The notes under the pieces are model-generated. The model saw only the letters and a list, made by a program, of their open reading frames with translations. It searched no databases and had not been told where the DNA came from. DNA of 64,000 nt from Micromonospora sp. MA102 (GTDB lineage: Bacteria; Actinomycetota; Actinomycetes; Mycobacteriales; Micromonosporaceae): positions 124,001-188,000 of the forward strand of contig NZ_JAMWEG010000008.1 in assembly GCF_025460765.1 (NCBI RefSeq), given 5' to 3'. Below, piece by piece: positions 17,182 through 26,087 of the stretch; positions within the stretch are counted from its first letter, which is position 1; each line of letters begins with the position of its first letter. Made by a program: the position numbers and the translations under genes.

Positions 17182-17991
17182 TCAGCCGGCCCGGCGCTGC
17201 TCCGGACCGGGCACCGGGGTGTCGGCGAAGGCGGCCACCGTCCGGTCGGCGTACGCACTGACGTCGCCGGTCTCCATGGGGCCGTCCCAGGTGGTCGGCA
17301 GCGGGACCGGCACGGCCGGGTTGACCCGGCTGACGATCTCGTTGAGCACCGTCTCGGCGTCGCCCACCCAGAGGTGCTTGGCGCCGGGAACCCCGACCAC
17401 CTCGGCCTGCGGCACCGCGGCGAAGCGCTGCCGGGCCTCCTCGGGGCGCAGGTAGTCGTCGAACTCCGGAACCAGGGCGGTGAGCGGCCGGCCGGACTCG
17501 GCCCAGACGGTCAGGTCGGCGGGCGCGGAGTAGCGCAGCGGCGGGGAGAGCAGGATGGCGCCGGCCACGGCCGGGTCGCAGCCGTACTTCAGCGCCAGGT
17601 CGGTGCCGAACGACCAGCCGACCAGCCAGATGTTCGGCAGCTCGTGGAACTCGGCGTACTCGATGGCGGCGGCCACGTCGAAGCGCTCGCCGACCGCGTT
17701 GTCGAAGGCCCCCTCGCTGGTGCCGCGGACGCTGCTGGTGCCCCGGGTGTTGAAGCGGAGCACGGCCAGGTCGGCCAGCGCGGGCAGCCGCCAGGCCGCC
17801 TTGCGGAACACGTGGCTGTCCATCATCCCGCCGTGGGTGGGCAGCGGATGCAGGCAGACCAGGGTGCCGGCCGGCTCCCGCTCCAGCGGCCGGGCCAGCT
17901 CGCCGACCAGCTTCAGGCCGTCGGCGGTGTGCAGCTCGATGTCCTCCCGGCGGCCGGGCAGGATCGACGACGCACGGATCGGTGTGCTCAC
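17182..17991 (-). CDS. Alpha/beta hydrolase
   Basis: 269 aa. The family fold is evident from LVCLHPLPTHGG (oxyanion region), LRFNTRGTSSVRGTSEG, and the nucleophile elbow GWSFGT with Ser127. A late PGAKHLWVGDAE supplies the catalytic His. The pattern resembles the dienelactone-hydrolase/'KANL3-Tex30' type hydrolases of actinomycetes. Substrate unknown, and nothing in the neighbourhood points to one. Confidence 0.82.
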   Translation of the reverse strand: MSTPIRASSILPGRREDIELHTADGLKLVGELARPLEREPAGTLVCLHPLPTHGGMMDSHVFRKAAWRLPALADLAVLRFNTRGTSSVRGTSEGAFDNAVGERFDVAAAIEYAEFHELPNIWLVGWSFGTDLALKYGCDPAVAGAILLSPPLRYSAPADLTVWAESGRPLTALVPEFDDYLRPEEARQRFAAVPQAEVVGVPGAKHLWVGDAETVLNEIVSRVNPAVPVPLPTTWDGPMETGDVSAYADRTVAAFADTPVPGPEQRRAG

Positions 17992-18057
17992 CGCTCCAGT
18001 CTCCCGCGCCGCCGTCCGCGCCGCCCGCCGGGGCGGAAACAGGGTGATCCAGATCGC

Positions 18058-18384
18058 TCAGCCGTGCCGGGGGGCGCCGCGTCCGCGCTGGAGGTTCGGC
18101 CCGCGCCGGTCCCGGGCCCGCCAGCAGCCGCTGTGCCAGTGCCGGCGGTCGGTCAGGTCACCCCGGTCGTCGGCCGGCCAGGCCACCACGTGCGCCACCC
18201 CCGGGCGGATCTCCTGGTCGCAGCCGGGGCATCGGTACGTCTTCACCGACGCCCCGCCGGTGATCCCGCGCACCTGCCAGTCGCCGTCGCGCCACTGCTG
18301 GACGGTCGGCACGCCCTGGCGCGCCCGCTCGGCGTCGAGGTGGGTGGTGTCGTCCCGGCGGGGACGGTTGCGACGGGGGCTCAC
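18058..18384 (-). CDS. Small zinc-ribbon-like conserved hypothetical protein
   Basis: About 108 aa. YRCPGCDQEI at the centre and RRHWHSGCW near the end give a CxxC…HxxxC set that could bind one zinc ion. The N-terminus is very basic. Streptomyces homologues are usually annotated only as hypothetical or 'ATP/GTP-binding'; no nucleotide motif is visible here. TTG (18393), GTG (18390) and GTG (18384) are all possible starts. The last is chosen because it begins the conserved SPRRNRPRR segment. Confidence 0.65.
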   Translation of the reverse strand: MSPRRNRPRRDDTTHLDAERARQGVPTVQQWRDGDWQVRGITGGASVKTYRCPGCDQEIRPGVAHVVAWPADDRGDLTDRRHWHSGCWRARDRRGPNLQRGRGAPRHG

Positions 18385-18451
18385 GGTCACCAAGCGTACG
18401 GTCCGCCGGCCGGAGCGACCCGGGTCGGGCGGCTCCGGCCGGCGGCACCGG

Positions 18452-19525
18452 TCAGTCCCAGGTCTCCGGGTCGGTCAGCTCCTTCGCCACCTGCGCCCCG
18501 GCCAGCACGCTCGCCATGTCGGCCTCGGTGAAAGTCGGCTGGTCCTTGAGAACGCCGTCCGTCCACGGCCCGCCCACATCGGCGGTCAGGTGAGCTCTCG
18601 GAATGCCGAGCAGTTCCATCTTCGTACCGGCCGGATAGAGGTAGGCGGGACGACCCCCCACCGTGCGGTTGCTCTCCGTGGAGCTTCCGGCGATCTGCGT
18701 CCCGTAGAGCAGCTGCACCCACATGGTCGCCGACGGCTCCCGGTTGATGGTGAGTTGGACCTTGAGGCCTCCCGGGAAGGCGGCGACGTCGACGGAGCAG
18801 GAGTCGATCGACGCACCCGGCGGCAACGAGGTCAGCCGCAGCGGCGTCGCGCACCGGCGCGCCTCGTCCCACCGCACCGCGGTGAGCGCGCGGGTGAGCA
18901 TGAACGGGTCGCCTCCGCGCATGCTCGCGCGCGCGTAGAGCCCGGCGGCCGGCCGCCACCAGGTGACATACCCCGGGCTGCCGTTGCCCAGGGCCACCCG
19001 TTGGATGGCGCCGTCGAAGCTGGGCTTCGGCGTTGAAGCCACCGGCCACCCCTCGATGCTGCTGCCGGCGAACGCCGCGGAACGGGACACCTCGACAGTG
19101 ACCACCCGGCCATCACCGGGGTCGAAGCGCACCACCTCGACCTGTCGCCCTTGGACCGCCCAGCCGAGGTAGCGGCCCTTCGCCGGATCGACGGAGAAGT
19201 GCAGCACCTGCGGGTCGGCGCCGACCAGTTCGGGACGCTGGGCGGCACCCGGCACCCCGTCGGCGTGGGGCGGCACAGGCGCCGCGTCGGCCGGCGAGGC
19301 AGCAGTCGACGGCTTCCGCCCGGCGAGCCCGGCCAGGTCCGTACCGGTCACGCCGGCAAAGCCGACCACGCCGACGAGGGCTAGGGCGGTCCCGGCGGCG
19401 ACGCGTCGCCGCACCTGCCGGCGCCGGCCGCGGGCGCGGGACTCCCGCAGCAGGCGGTGGGTGTCGGTATGCCCCTCGGCGTGCTCCCGCAGCACCGAGG
19501 CGATCCGCTGGTCGAGGTCGGTCAC
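18452..19525 (-). CDS. Membrane protein coupled to SigE-type sigma factor (probable anti-sigma/regulator)
   Basis: 357 aa. A cytoplasmic N-terminus (TDLDQRIASVLREHAEGHTD) precedes a basic stretch, one transmembrane helix (VAAGTALALVGVVGFAGV) and a large extracytoplasmic beta-rich domain with no recognised motif. The GTG start overlaps the sigma-factor stop by 4 nt (GTGA), the usual sign of translational coupling for sigma/anti-sigma pairs. The function as an anti-sigma factor is inferred from this arrangement; no zinc anti-sigma motif (HxxxCxxC) is present. An AGGGGAG site precedes the start. Confidence 0.72.
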   Translation of the reverse strand: MTDLDQRIASVLREHAEGHTDTHRLLRESRARGRRRQVRRRVAAGTALALVGVVGFAGVTGTDLAGLAGRKPSTAASPADAAPVPPHADGVPGAAQRPELVGADPQVLHFSVDPAKGRYLGWAVQGRQVEVVRFDPGDGRVVTVEVSRSAAFAGSSIEGWPVASTPKPSFDGAIQRVALGNGSPGYVTWWRPAAGLYARASMRGGDPFMLTRALTAVRWDEARRCATPLRLTSLPPGASIDSCSVDVAAFPGGLKVQLTINREPSATMWVQLLYGTQIAGSSTESNRTVGGRPAYLYPAGTKMELLGIPRAHLTADVGGPWTDGVLKDQPTFTEADMASVLAGAQVAKELTDPETWD

Positions 19526-20016
19526 TGCCGGCTCCCCTTCGTCGTCGGGACGCCGCAGCGCTCCCGGAGCTGGGCGAGCGCCCGCATCGCGTGGGTGCGG
19601 ACGGTGACCGGCGAGCAGTCGAGGATCTGGGCGATCGTCGCGTCGTCCAGGTCCTCGTAGTAGCGCAGCACCAGCACGGCGCGCTGGCGGTCCGGGAGGG
19701 CGCGGATCAACCGCCACATCTCGTCCCGGTCGGCGGCCTCGCCGCCGAGGTCACCGCGCTCGGGCCGCTCGGCGAAGGTGTCCACGGCCAGCTCGCGGCT
19801 GGACCGCCGGCGCCACCAGGAGCTGTTCGCGTTGACCAGCATCCGCCGTACGTACACGTCGGGCCGGTCGGCCCGGGCGATCTTCCGCCAGTGCACGTAC
19901 GCGCGGGCCAGCACGTCCTGCGTCAGGTCCTCGGCGCGGTGCGCGTCCCCGGTCAGCAGCCGGGCCAGGCGCAACAGGGCCGGGCCGCGGCTGCCGACGT
20001 ACTCCTCGAAGGTCAC
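19522..20016 (-). CDS. RNA polymerase sigma factor, SigE/ECF (sigma-70) family
   Basis: 164 aa. Region 2 reads LARLLTGDAHRAEDLTQDVLARAYVHWRKI and region 4 LPDRQRAVLVLRYYEDLDDATIA followed by ILDCSPVTVRTHAMRAL, the hallmark of the actinobacterial SigE family of ECF factors, which directs transcription of a small stress or envelope regulon. GTG start with AGGAC upstream. It forms a two-gene unit with the coupled membrane protein. Confidence 0.9.
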   Translation of the reverse strand: MTFEEYVGSRGPALLRLARLLTGDAHRAEDLTQDVLARAYVHWRKIARADRPDVYVRRMLVNANSSWWRRRSSRELAVDTFAERPERGDLGGEAADRDEMWRLIRALPDRQRAVLVLRYYEDLDDATIAQILDCSPVTVRTHAMRALAQLRERCGVPTTKGSRQ

Positions 20017-20057
20017 GTCCTGAAGACGCCGTCACCGGCGTCCGGCGTTGACCCGGA

Positions 20058-21848
20058 TCAGCGCCGGGTGTGGTCCCGGAAACCGCGGCCGCTCTTGCGG
20101 CCCAGGTAGCCGGCGGTGACCAGGTGCTCCAGCAGCGGGGCGGGGGCGAAGCCCGGCTCGCGCAGCTCCAGGTAGAGCTCCCGCTGGATGGCCAGCGACA
20201 CGTCCAGGCCGACCACGTCGAGCAGTTCGAACGGGCCCATCGGGTAGCCACAGCCGAGCTTCATGGCGGAGTCGATGTCGTCCGCCGTCGAGTAGCTGGC
20301 CTCCAGCATCTTCACCGCGTCGTTCAAGTACGGGAACAGCAGCGCGTTGACGATGAACCCGGACCGGTCGCCGCAGACCACGCCGGTCTTGCCCAGCCCC
20401 GCGCAGACCGCCCGGGCGGTCGCGGCGGTCTCCGCCGAGGTGCGGATGGTCCGCACGATCTCCACCAGCGGCATGATCGGCGCCGGGTTGAAGAAGTGCA
20501 GACCGATCACGTCGGCCGGCCGCTGGGTGGCCATCGCCACGTCGATCACCGGCAGCGACGAGGTGGTGGTGGCCAGCACGACGCCCGGCTTGCAGATCTC
20601 GTCGAGGCTGGCGAACAGGGCCTTCTTGACGCTCAGCTCCTCGACCACCGCCTCGACCACCAGGTCGACGTCGGCCAGGTGGTCCAGGGTGGCCGACCAG
20701 GTGACCCGGCCGAGCGCGGCGTCCCGGTCGGTCTCGCTGAGCTTGCCCCGCACCACGCCCTTGTTCAGGGAGGTCTTGACCGCCTCGCAGACCTTGGCGG
20801 ACTTCTCCGCGCCGCGGGTCACCGAGATGACCTCGTAGCCGGCCTTGGCGAAGACCTCGATGATGCCGGTGGCCATGGTCCCGGAGCCGACGATGCCGAC
20901 CTTGGCGATCGCCCGGGCGCCGTCGGCGAGCGCGGCGCCCGTGGTGACCGGGGTGTGCTCGTCGGGTACGACGACCGGGGAGCCCGGCCGCTCGTAGGTG
21001 TAGAAGCCGCGGCCGGACTTCCGGCCGAGCAGGCCGGCCGTGACCATCTGCTTGATCAGCGGCACCGGGGCATGCCGGCGGTCGCGCCCGCCGCGCCGGT
21101 ACATGGTGTCCAGGATCTCGTACGCGGTGTCCAGACCGATCAGGTCCATCAGCGCGAGCGGGCCCATGGGCAGGCCGCAGCCGAGCTTCATGGCGGCGTC
21201 GATGTCCTCGCGGGTGGCGTACCGGGACTCGAACATGCCGACCGCGTGGTTCAGGTAACCGAACAGCAGGGCGTTGGCGATGAACCCGGCCCGGTCGCTG
21301 ATGGTGACGTCGACCTTGCCGAGCCGCGCGCAGAGCGCCTCCACGTCGGCCACCACGTCGGCGGAGGTGACCACGGTGCGGACCACCTCGACCAGCTTCA
21401 TGACCGGCGCCGGGTTGAAGAAGTGGATTCCGATGACCTGGTTCGGCCGGGTGGTGGCCACGGAGATCTCGGTGACGCTCAGTGAGGAGGTGTTGGTGGC
21501 CAGGATCGCCTCGGGCCGGCAGACCCGGTCCAGCTCGGCGAAGATCCGCTGCTTCAGGTCCAGGTGCTCCGGCACCGCCTCGATCACCAGGTCCACCGAG
21601 TGCAGGGCGTCCAGGCCGACCTGCCAGTCGATCCGGGCCAGCAGCGCGTCCCGGTCGGCCTCGGCGAGCTTGCCCTTGGCGACGGCGCGGTCGGTGGAGC
21701 CGGTGAGGGTGGCCCGGCCGCGCTCCAGGGCGGTCGCGGAGATCTCGACGGCCACCACGTCGATGCCGTTGCGGGCGAACACCTCGACGATGCCGGCACC
21801 CATGGTGCCCAGACCCACCACACCCACACTGGTGAACTCGCGCGCCAC
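20058..21848 (-). CDS. Fused double 3-hydroxyacyl-CoA dehydrogenase
   Basis: 596 aa, two complete 3-hydroxybutyryl-CoA dehydrogenase units in tandem. Unit 1 (1-287) has the nucleotide loop GLGTMG (12-17), the catalytic His142 in IHFFNPAPVMKLVEVV, and the C-terminal SGRGFYTYE. Unit 2 (312-596) has GSGTMA (321-326), LHFFNPAPIMPLVEIV and SGRGF. Both therefore look active, with different third residues in the dinucleotide loop (Gly versus Ala). Reaction: acetoacetyl-CoA/3-hydroxybutyryl-CoA interconversion or related steps. The GTG start follows GGGGAGG. Motif A lies 36 nt upstream. Confidence 0.92.
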   Translation of the reverse strand: MAREFTSVGVVGLGTMGAGIVEVFARNGIDVVAVEISATALERGRATLTGSTDRAVAKGKLAEADRDALLARIDWQVGLDALHSVDLVIEAVPEHLDLKQRIFAELDRVCRPEAILATNTSSLSVTEISVATTRPNQVIGIHFFNPAPVMKLVEVVRTVVTSADVVADVEALCARLGKVDVTISDRAGFIANALLFGYLNHAVGMFESRYATREDIDAAMKLGCGLPMGPLALMDLIGLDTAYEILDTMYRRGGRDRRHAPVPLIKQMVTAGLLGRKSGRGFYTYERPGSPVVVPDEHTPVTTGAALADGARAIAKVGIVGSGTMATGIIEVFAKAGYEVISVTRGAEKSAKVCEAVKTSLNKGVVRGKLSETDRDAALGRVTWSATLDHLADVDLVVEAVVEELSVKKALFASLDEICKPGVVLATTTSSLPVIDVAMATQRPADVIGLHFFNPAPIMPLVEIVRTIRTSAETAATARAVCAGLGKTGVVCGDRSGFIVNALLFPYLNDAVKMLEASYSTADDIDSAMKLGCGYPMGPFELLDVVGLDVSLAIQRELYLELREPGFAPAPLLEHLVTAGYLGRKSGRGFRDHTRR

Positions 21849-21883
21849 GACCGGCCTCCCCTGGTTGACTCCGCCGTCGCCGC

Positions 21884-21900
21884 CATGAACGGCGGCTAAG
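21884..21900. promoter_or_regulatory. Operator-like motif A (fused dehydrogenase)
   Basis: CATGAACGGCGGCTAAG. Thirteen of 17 positions match the icmA site; the outer arms TGAACG and GCTAAG are exact, and the central three bases differ. Confidence 0.5.
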
Positions 21901-21972
21901 GTTATGCGCCGGAGTCTGCCATGTGACGCTGCGTTGTCGAGACGCCGTGGGATATTTCACGCACCGCGTCGC

Positions 21973-23037
21973 TCAGACCCCGGAGGGCACCTCCGTGAGC
22001 GCCAGCAGCTCGGCGACGAACTCGGCCGGCCGCTCCAGGTGCGGGCTGTGCCCGCAGCCGGGCAGCACCACCTCCCGGTACGTCCCGCCGGCCGCCGCGT
22101 ACCGGTCGAGCACCGCCCGGGTCTGGCCGACCATCGGCTGCGGCGGGCAGTCCGCCGCTCCCGGCCAGCCCGGCACCACCCCGAGCGACCCCAGGTACGC
22201 CAGGTCGAACAGCGAGGTGTCCGAGACGATCACGTCGGCGTCGCCGCGTACCCAGGTCACCGGCGGCTTGGCCGGGACGGCGACCAGCTCGTCGGCGAGC
22301 CGGAAGTGGGCGGGCGCCAGCGCGTTGAGCACGCCCCGCTCCCCCGCCGCCGTGCCCGGCCAGTGCGCCGAGGCGGCCGCCGTGCCGGGATAGTTGTCCT
22401 CGCCGGTGGCGGTGGTCAGCATGCTCTCCAGCAGCAGTTCCTCGTCCCCGCCCAGCGACGCCGGGTCGGCCACGTACGCCGAGCGCAGCACGGCGCGCGG
22501 GCTGGTCGGGCCGTCGGCGCTCCGGTCGCGCGCGGCCAGCCGCGCCACGAAGTCCGGGTTCGCGGTGCCCGCCCCGGTCCCGGCGAAGTCGGGCGTGGTG
22601 GGGGTGCCGTCGTGGTCCCGGGTCCCGCCGAAGCCGTACGGGGAGACCGGCGCCTCCAGCAGCAGCCCGGCCACCCGGTCGGGGTGGTCGACCAGCAGCC
22701 GCATCGCCACCCCACCGCCCAGCGAGTGCCCGACCACCACCGGCCGGGCCCCGGGGGCGAACAGGCCGGGGGCGTCGAGCAGGGCCGCCACGTCGTCGGC
22801 GAAGTCGCCGAGGCCCCGGGTGGCGTCGACCGGGGCGGTGTCGGTGTCGCCGTATCCGCGCAGGTCGGGGGCGACCACCCGGAGCGTCCCAGGCAGCCGG
22901 GGCAGCAGTGGCTCCCAGAAGGCGGCGGACGACACGTTGCCGTGCACCAGCAGCACCGGAACGCCGTCCGGCGGGCCGGCCACCCGGACCGCCTGGACGA
23001 TGCCGTTGGCCCGGACGGTGTGTCGCTCGCTCCCCAT
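21973..23037 (-). CDS. Alpha/beta hydrolase fold enzyme
   Basis: 354 aa. LLVHGNVSSAAFWEPLLPRL, VAPDLRGYGDTD and the nucleophile elbow VVGHSLGGGVAM identify the fold; an acid and a late His (LPGCGHSPHLERP) complete the triad. A long cap region lies between about residues 150 and 260. Likely an esterase or C-C hydrolase; substrate unknown. The position next to acyl-CoA genes is not decisive. The start is weakly supported by a ribosome site. Confidence 0.8.
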   Translation of the reverse strand: MGSERHTVRANGIVQAVRVAGPPDGVPVLLVHGNVSSAAFWEPLLPRLPGTLRVVAPDLRGYGDTDTAPVDATRGLGDFADDVAALLDAPGLFAPGARPVVVGHSLGGGVAMRLLVDHPDRVAGLLLEAPVSPYGFGGTRDHDGTPTTPDFAGTGAGTANPDFVARLAARDRSADGPTSPRAVLRSAYVADPASLGGDEELLLESMLTTATGEDNYPGTAAASAHWPGTAAGERGVLNALAPAHFRLADELVAVPAKPPVTWVRGDADVIVSDTSLFDLAYLGSLGVVPGWPGAADCPPQPMVGQTRAVLDRYAAAGGTYREVVLPGCGHSPHLERPAEFVAELLALTEVPSGV

Positions 23038-23123
23038 CCGCGCATGCTGGCACGGTCGGCCGCGACCGGTCCATGTGTGCCGCCCCCATGCGGGGCCGGC
23101 GGCCGGTGTGGCCGAGCCCCGGC

Positions 23124-23582
23124 TCAGCGGTGCGCGTCGACCGCCAACGGCAGCGTGCCGCGCGACTCGATCGGCGCCCGCGTCGTGGGCGGAACCGGCA
23201 GCGGCAGGGTGGGCCGCTGGTCGCGGCGCGGCTGCCCGAAGCTCATCCCCACCGGGTCGGTCCGGGCCACGCCCGGGTCGAAGAAGCGCAGGTCGGTGCG
23301 GCCGACCCGGATCACGTCACCGTCGGTGAGCGGCACGCTGCCGACGATCCGCTGGTCGTTGAGCCAGGTGCCGTTCGTCGAGCCGAGATCGGTGAGCACC
23401 ACCCCGTCGACGGTGGCCTGCACCGTCGCGTGCCGCCGGCTCAGGTGCGGATCGGCGAGCACGATGTCGGCGCTCGGCGCCCGGCCGACCAGCTGTGGAT
23501 CCCGGCCGACCCGGAAGCTCAGCCCGCGCATCGCCCCACCCGACACCGTCAACAGCGGCATCAGTTCCGGATGCTCCTCCAT
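23124..23582 (-). CDS. FHA-domain protein
   Basis: 152 aa, one forkhead-associated domain binding phosphothreonine: VGRAPSADIVLADPHLSRRHA followed by DLGSTNGTWLNDQRI, then a short Pro-rich tail without other domains. Such proteins act as adaptors for Ser/Thr kinases; no kinase gene is in the window. GGAGGT precedes the ATG. It is divergent from the aldehyde dehydrogenase across 252 bp. Confidence 0.88.
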   Translation of the reverse strand: MEEHPELMPLLTVSGGAMRGLSFRVGRDPQLVGRAPSADIVLADPHLSRRHATVQATVDGVVLTDLGSTNGTWLNDQRIVGSVPLTDGDVIRVGRTDLRFFDPGVARTDPVGMSFGQPRRDQRPTLPLPVPPTTRAPIESRGTLPLAVDAHR

Positions 23583-23798
23583 GGACAGTCGACCTCCACC
23601 CCACCGTCGCTCGCGGCGTCAGCCTGCCACCTCACCGTAATCGGTCCCACCACCGCGCGGTCACCCCCGGGACCCCGGCCGGCCATCTCCCGTTGGCCGT
23701 TTCGGCGGGCGCCGCCGGTTCAACCCGGGGCACATCCGTCGATCCCGTCGGGCCCGCGACACCGCCGACCTGGGCAGAGGGTACGGCTCCCGCGGGGC

Positions 23799-23814
23799 CT
23801 ACCGGTGAGTAACG
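23799..23814. promoter_or_regulatory. Operator-like motif B (aldehyde dehydrogenase)
   Basis: CTACCGGTGAGTAACG differs from the ccr site only in the three central bases. It lies where the -35 element should be relative to TAGACT at 23823. Confidence 0.55.
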
Positions 23815-23822
23815 CTCGGGTC

Positions 23823-23828
23823 TAGACT
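23823..23828 (+). promoter_or_regulatory. Putative -10 of aldehyde dehydrogenase (leaderless)
   Basis: TAGACT-CCGGCC-ATG. Hexamer, 6-nt spacer and start codon almost repeat those of ecm (TAAACT-CCGGCC-ATG). Confidence 0.55.
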
Positions 23829-23834
23829 CCGGCC

Positions 23835-25337
23835 ATGACGGCTGTGCATGTCCCGGGAGCCCCGCTCATCTCCGACGGCCGACTGGTGTCGACCAGTCCG
23901 GCGACCGGCGCGGAGGCCGGCCGGTTTCCCGTCGCGACCGAGGCGGACGTGCGGGCTGCGGTGGAGCAGGCCCGCGTCGCCGCCGACTGGTGGGCCGGGC
24001 TCGGCTTCGCCGGCCGGCGCGACCGGCTGCTGCGCTGGCGCGGCGTGCTCGCCCGCCGGATGGAGGAGCTGGCCGAACTTGTGCACACCGAGGGCGGCAA
24101 ACCCGTCGGCGACGCCGTGGTGGAGATCCTCACCGCGCTGGAGCACATCGACTGGGCCGCCCGCAACGCCCGGCGGGTGCTCGGGCCGCGCCGGGTCCGC
24201 TCCCGGCTGATCCTCGCCGAGTTCACCGCCCACCTGGAATACCAGCCCTACGGGGTGGTCGGCGTGATCGGGCCGTGGAACTACCCGGTCTTCACCCCGA
24301 TCGGCTCCGCCGCCTACGCCCTCGCCGCCGGCAACGCCGTGGTGTTCAAGCCGAGCGAGTACACCCCGGCCGTCGGGCAGTGGCTCGTGGACCGGTTCGC
24401 CGAGGTGGTGCCGGAGCAGCCCGTCTTCCAGGCCGTACACGGGCTCGGCGACGTCGGCGCGGCCCTGTGCCGCTCGGGGGTGGCGAAGCTGGCCTTCACC
24501 GGCTCGACGGCCACCGCCCGGAAGGTGATGGCCGCCTGCGCCGAGACGCTCACCCCGGTGCTGCTGGAGGCGGGCGGCAAGGACGCCATGATCGTCGACT
24601 CCGACGCCGACCTGGACGCCGCCGCCGAGGCGTGCGTCTGGGGCGCGCTGACCAACGCCGGGCAGACCTGCATCGGCATCGAGCGCGTCTACGCGGTCGA
24701 CCAGGTCTTCGACGCCTTCGTCGACAAGGTGGTCACCAAGGCCGGCCGACTCACCGTCGGCCCCGACGGCGCCGACATCGGGCCGATCACCATGCCGTCC
24801 CAGGTCGACGTCATCCGGCGGCACATCGACGACGCGGTGGCCGCCGGCGGCCGACCGGTGCTCGGCGGACCCGAGGCGGTCCAGCCGCCGTACGTGCACC
24901 CGACCGTGCTCGTGGACGTTCCGGAGGACTCCGCCGCGGTGCGCGAGGAGACCTTCGGGCCGACGCTGACCGTCAACCGGGTCCGCGACGTGGACGAGGC
25001 CGTCGAACGCGCCAATGCCCTGTCGTACGGCCTCGGGGGTTCGGTCTTCGGCCGCAAGCGGGCCGTGGCGGTCGCGCGGCGGCTGCGCTCCGGGATGGCC
25101 GCGGTCAACTCGACGCTGACCTTCGCCGGCATGTCCACACTGCCGTTCGGCGGCGTCGGCGACTCCGGCTTCGGCCGGATCCACGGCGAGGACGGGCTGC
25201 GCGAGTTCGGCCGGGCCAAGTCGATCACCCGCCGCCGGGCCCGCTCGCTGCTGCCGTCGATGACCTTCGAACGCACCCCCGCCGACGTCGCCCGCCTGGT
25301 CAAGGCCGCCAAGCTGATGTACGGCCGGGGCCGCTGA
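23835..25337 (+). CDS. NAD(P)-dependent aldehyde dehydrogenase
   Basis: 500 aa, full-length ALDH superfamily. Seen: GVIGPWNYPVFTPIGSAA with the catalytic Asn, VFKPSEYTP (cofactor Lys), LEAGGKDAMIV (general-base Glu) and NAGQTCIGIERVY (nucleophilic Cys), then PFGGVGDSGFGR near the end. Residues about 475-500 form a basic amphipathic tail, as in membrane-associated fatty-aldehyde dehydrogenases. It oxidises aldehydes to acids; chain length cannot be read from sequence. Apparently leaderless and under motif B, it may belong to the ccr/ecm regulon. Confidence 0.92.
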   Translation: MTAVHVPGAPLISDGRLVSTSPATGAEAGRFPVATEADVRAAVEQARVAADWWAGLGFAGRRDRLLRWRGVLARRMEELAELVHTEGGKPVGDAVVEILTALEHIDWAARNARRVLGPRRVRSRLILAEFTAHLEYQPYGVVGVIGPWNYPVFTPIGSAAYALAAGNAVVFKPSEYTPAVGQWLVDRFAEVVPEQPVFQAVHGLGDVGAALCRSGVAKLAFTGSTATARKVMAACAETLTPVLLEAGGKDAMIVDSDADLDAAAEACVWGALTNAGQTCIGIERVYAVDQVFDAFVDKVVTKAGRLTVGPDGADIGPITMPSQVDVIRRHIDDAVAAGGRPVLGGPEAVQPPYVHPTVLVDVPEDSAAVREETFGPTLTVNRVRDVDEAVERANALSYGLGGSVFGRKRAVAVARRLRSGMAAVNSTLTFAGMSTLPFGGVGDSGFGRIHGEDGLREFGRAKSITRRRARSLLPSMTFERTPADVARLVKAAKLMYGRGR

Positions 25338-25356
25338 CCGCCCCGGCCCGCCCGGC

Positions 25357-26016
25357 TCAGAACAGGGTCAGCTCGTCGCGCTCGATGCCCCGCAGCTTGT
25401 CGTAGTCCACCACCACGCACCGGATGCCCCGGTCGGTGGCGAGCACCCGCGCCTGCGGCTTGATCTCCTGCGCGGCGAACACCCCGGCGACCGGGGCGAG
25501 CAGCGGGTCGCGGTTCATCAGCTCGAGGTAGCGGGTGAGCTGCTCCACGCCGTCGATCTCGCCGCGCCGCTTCACCTCGACCGCGACCGCGCGCTGGTTG
25601 GCGTCCCGGCACAGCAGGTCGACCGGGCCGATCGCGGTCATGTACTCCCGGCGTACCAGCGTGAAACCCTCGCCGAGGGTCTCCGGGTTCGCGGCCAGCA
25701 GCTCCTGCAGGTGCGCCTCGACACCGTCCTTGCGCAGGCCCGGGTCCACACCCAGCTCGTACGAGGTGTCCTGGAAGATCTCCTCCAGGGTGATGCGCAG
25801 CTCCTCGCCGGCCTTGTTGACCACCCGCCACACACCGGGGGCCTCCTCCAGCCGGCACGGCGGGCTCATCCAGTTCAACGGCTTGTAGGCACGGTCGTCA
25901 GCGTGGATCGACACCGACCCGTCCGCCTTCACCATGAGCAACCGGGTGGCCGGCGGCAGATGTGCCGACAGTCGTCCGACGTAGTCCACCGAGCACTTCG
26001 CAATCACCAACCGCAC
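25357..26016 (-). CDS. nucS: Mismatch-specific endonuclease NucS
   Basis: 219 aa. NucS/EndoMS gives actinobacteria their MutS/MutL-independent mismatch repair by cutting both strands at mismatches. An N-terminal dimerisation/DNA-binding part ([26 protein letters not shown]) is followed by a RecB-like nuclease with [10 protein letters not shown] and [21 protein letters not shown] (acid…ExK). The C-terminal residues DELTLF match the sliding-clamp binding motif. An in-frame start at 26061 exists, but the GTG at 26016 begins the conserved sequence and has TACCCT-N6 upstream, suggesting a leaderless transcript. Confidence 0.95.
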   Translation of the reverse strand: MRLVIAKCSVDYVGRLSAHLPPATRLLMVKADGSVSIHADDRAYKPLNWMSPPCRLEEAPGVWRVVNKAGEELRITLEEIFQDTSYELGVDPGLRKDGVEAHLQELLAANPETLGEGFTLVRREYMTAIGPVDLLCRDANQRAVAVEVKRRGEIDGVEQLTRYLELMNRDPLLAPVAGVFAAQEIKPQARVLATDRGIRCVVVDYDKLRGIERDELTLF

Positions 26017-26022
26017 CCGACG

Positions 26023-26028
26023 AGGGTA
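26023..26028 (-). promoter_or_regulatory. Putative -10 of nucS (leaderless)
   Basis: Minus-strand TACCCT followed by 6 nt and the GTG start codon; no ribosome site is visible. Confidence 0.45.
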
Positions 26029-26087
26029 GCGGAGCACCCCGCCGTCGCCGACGAGCGCCACTGGCGTACCGGTGTCATATTGAGATC

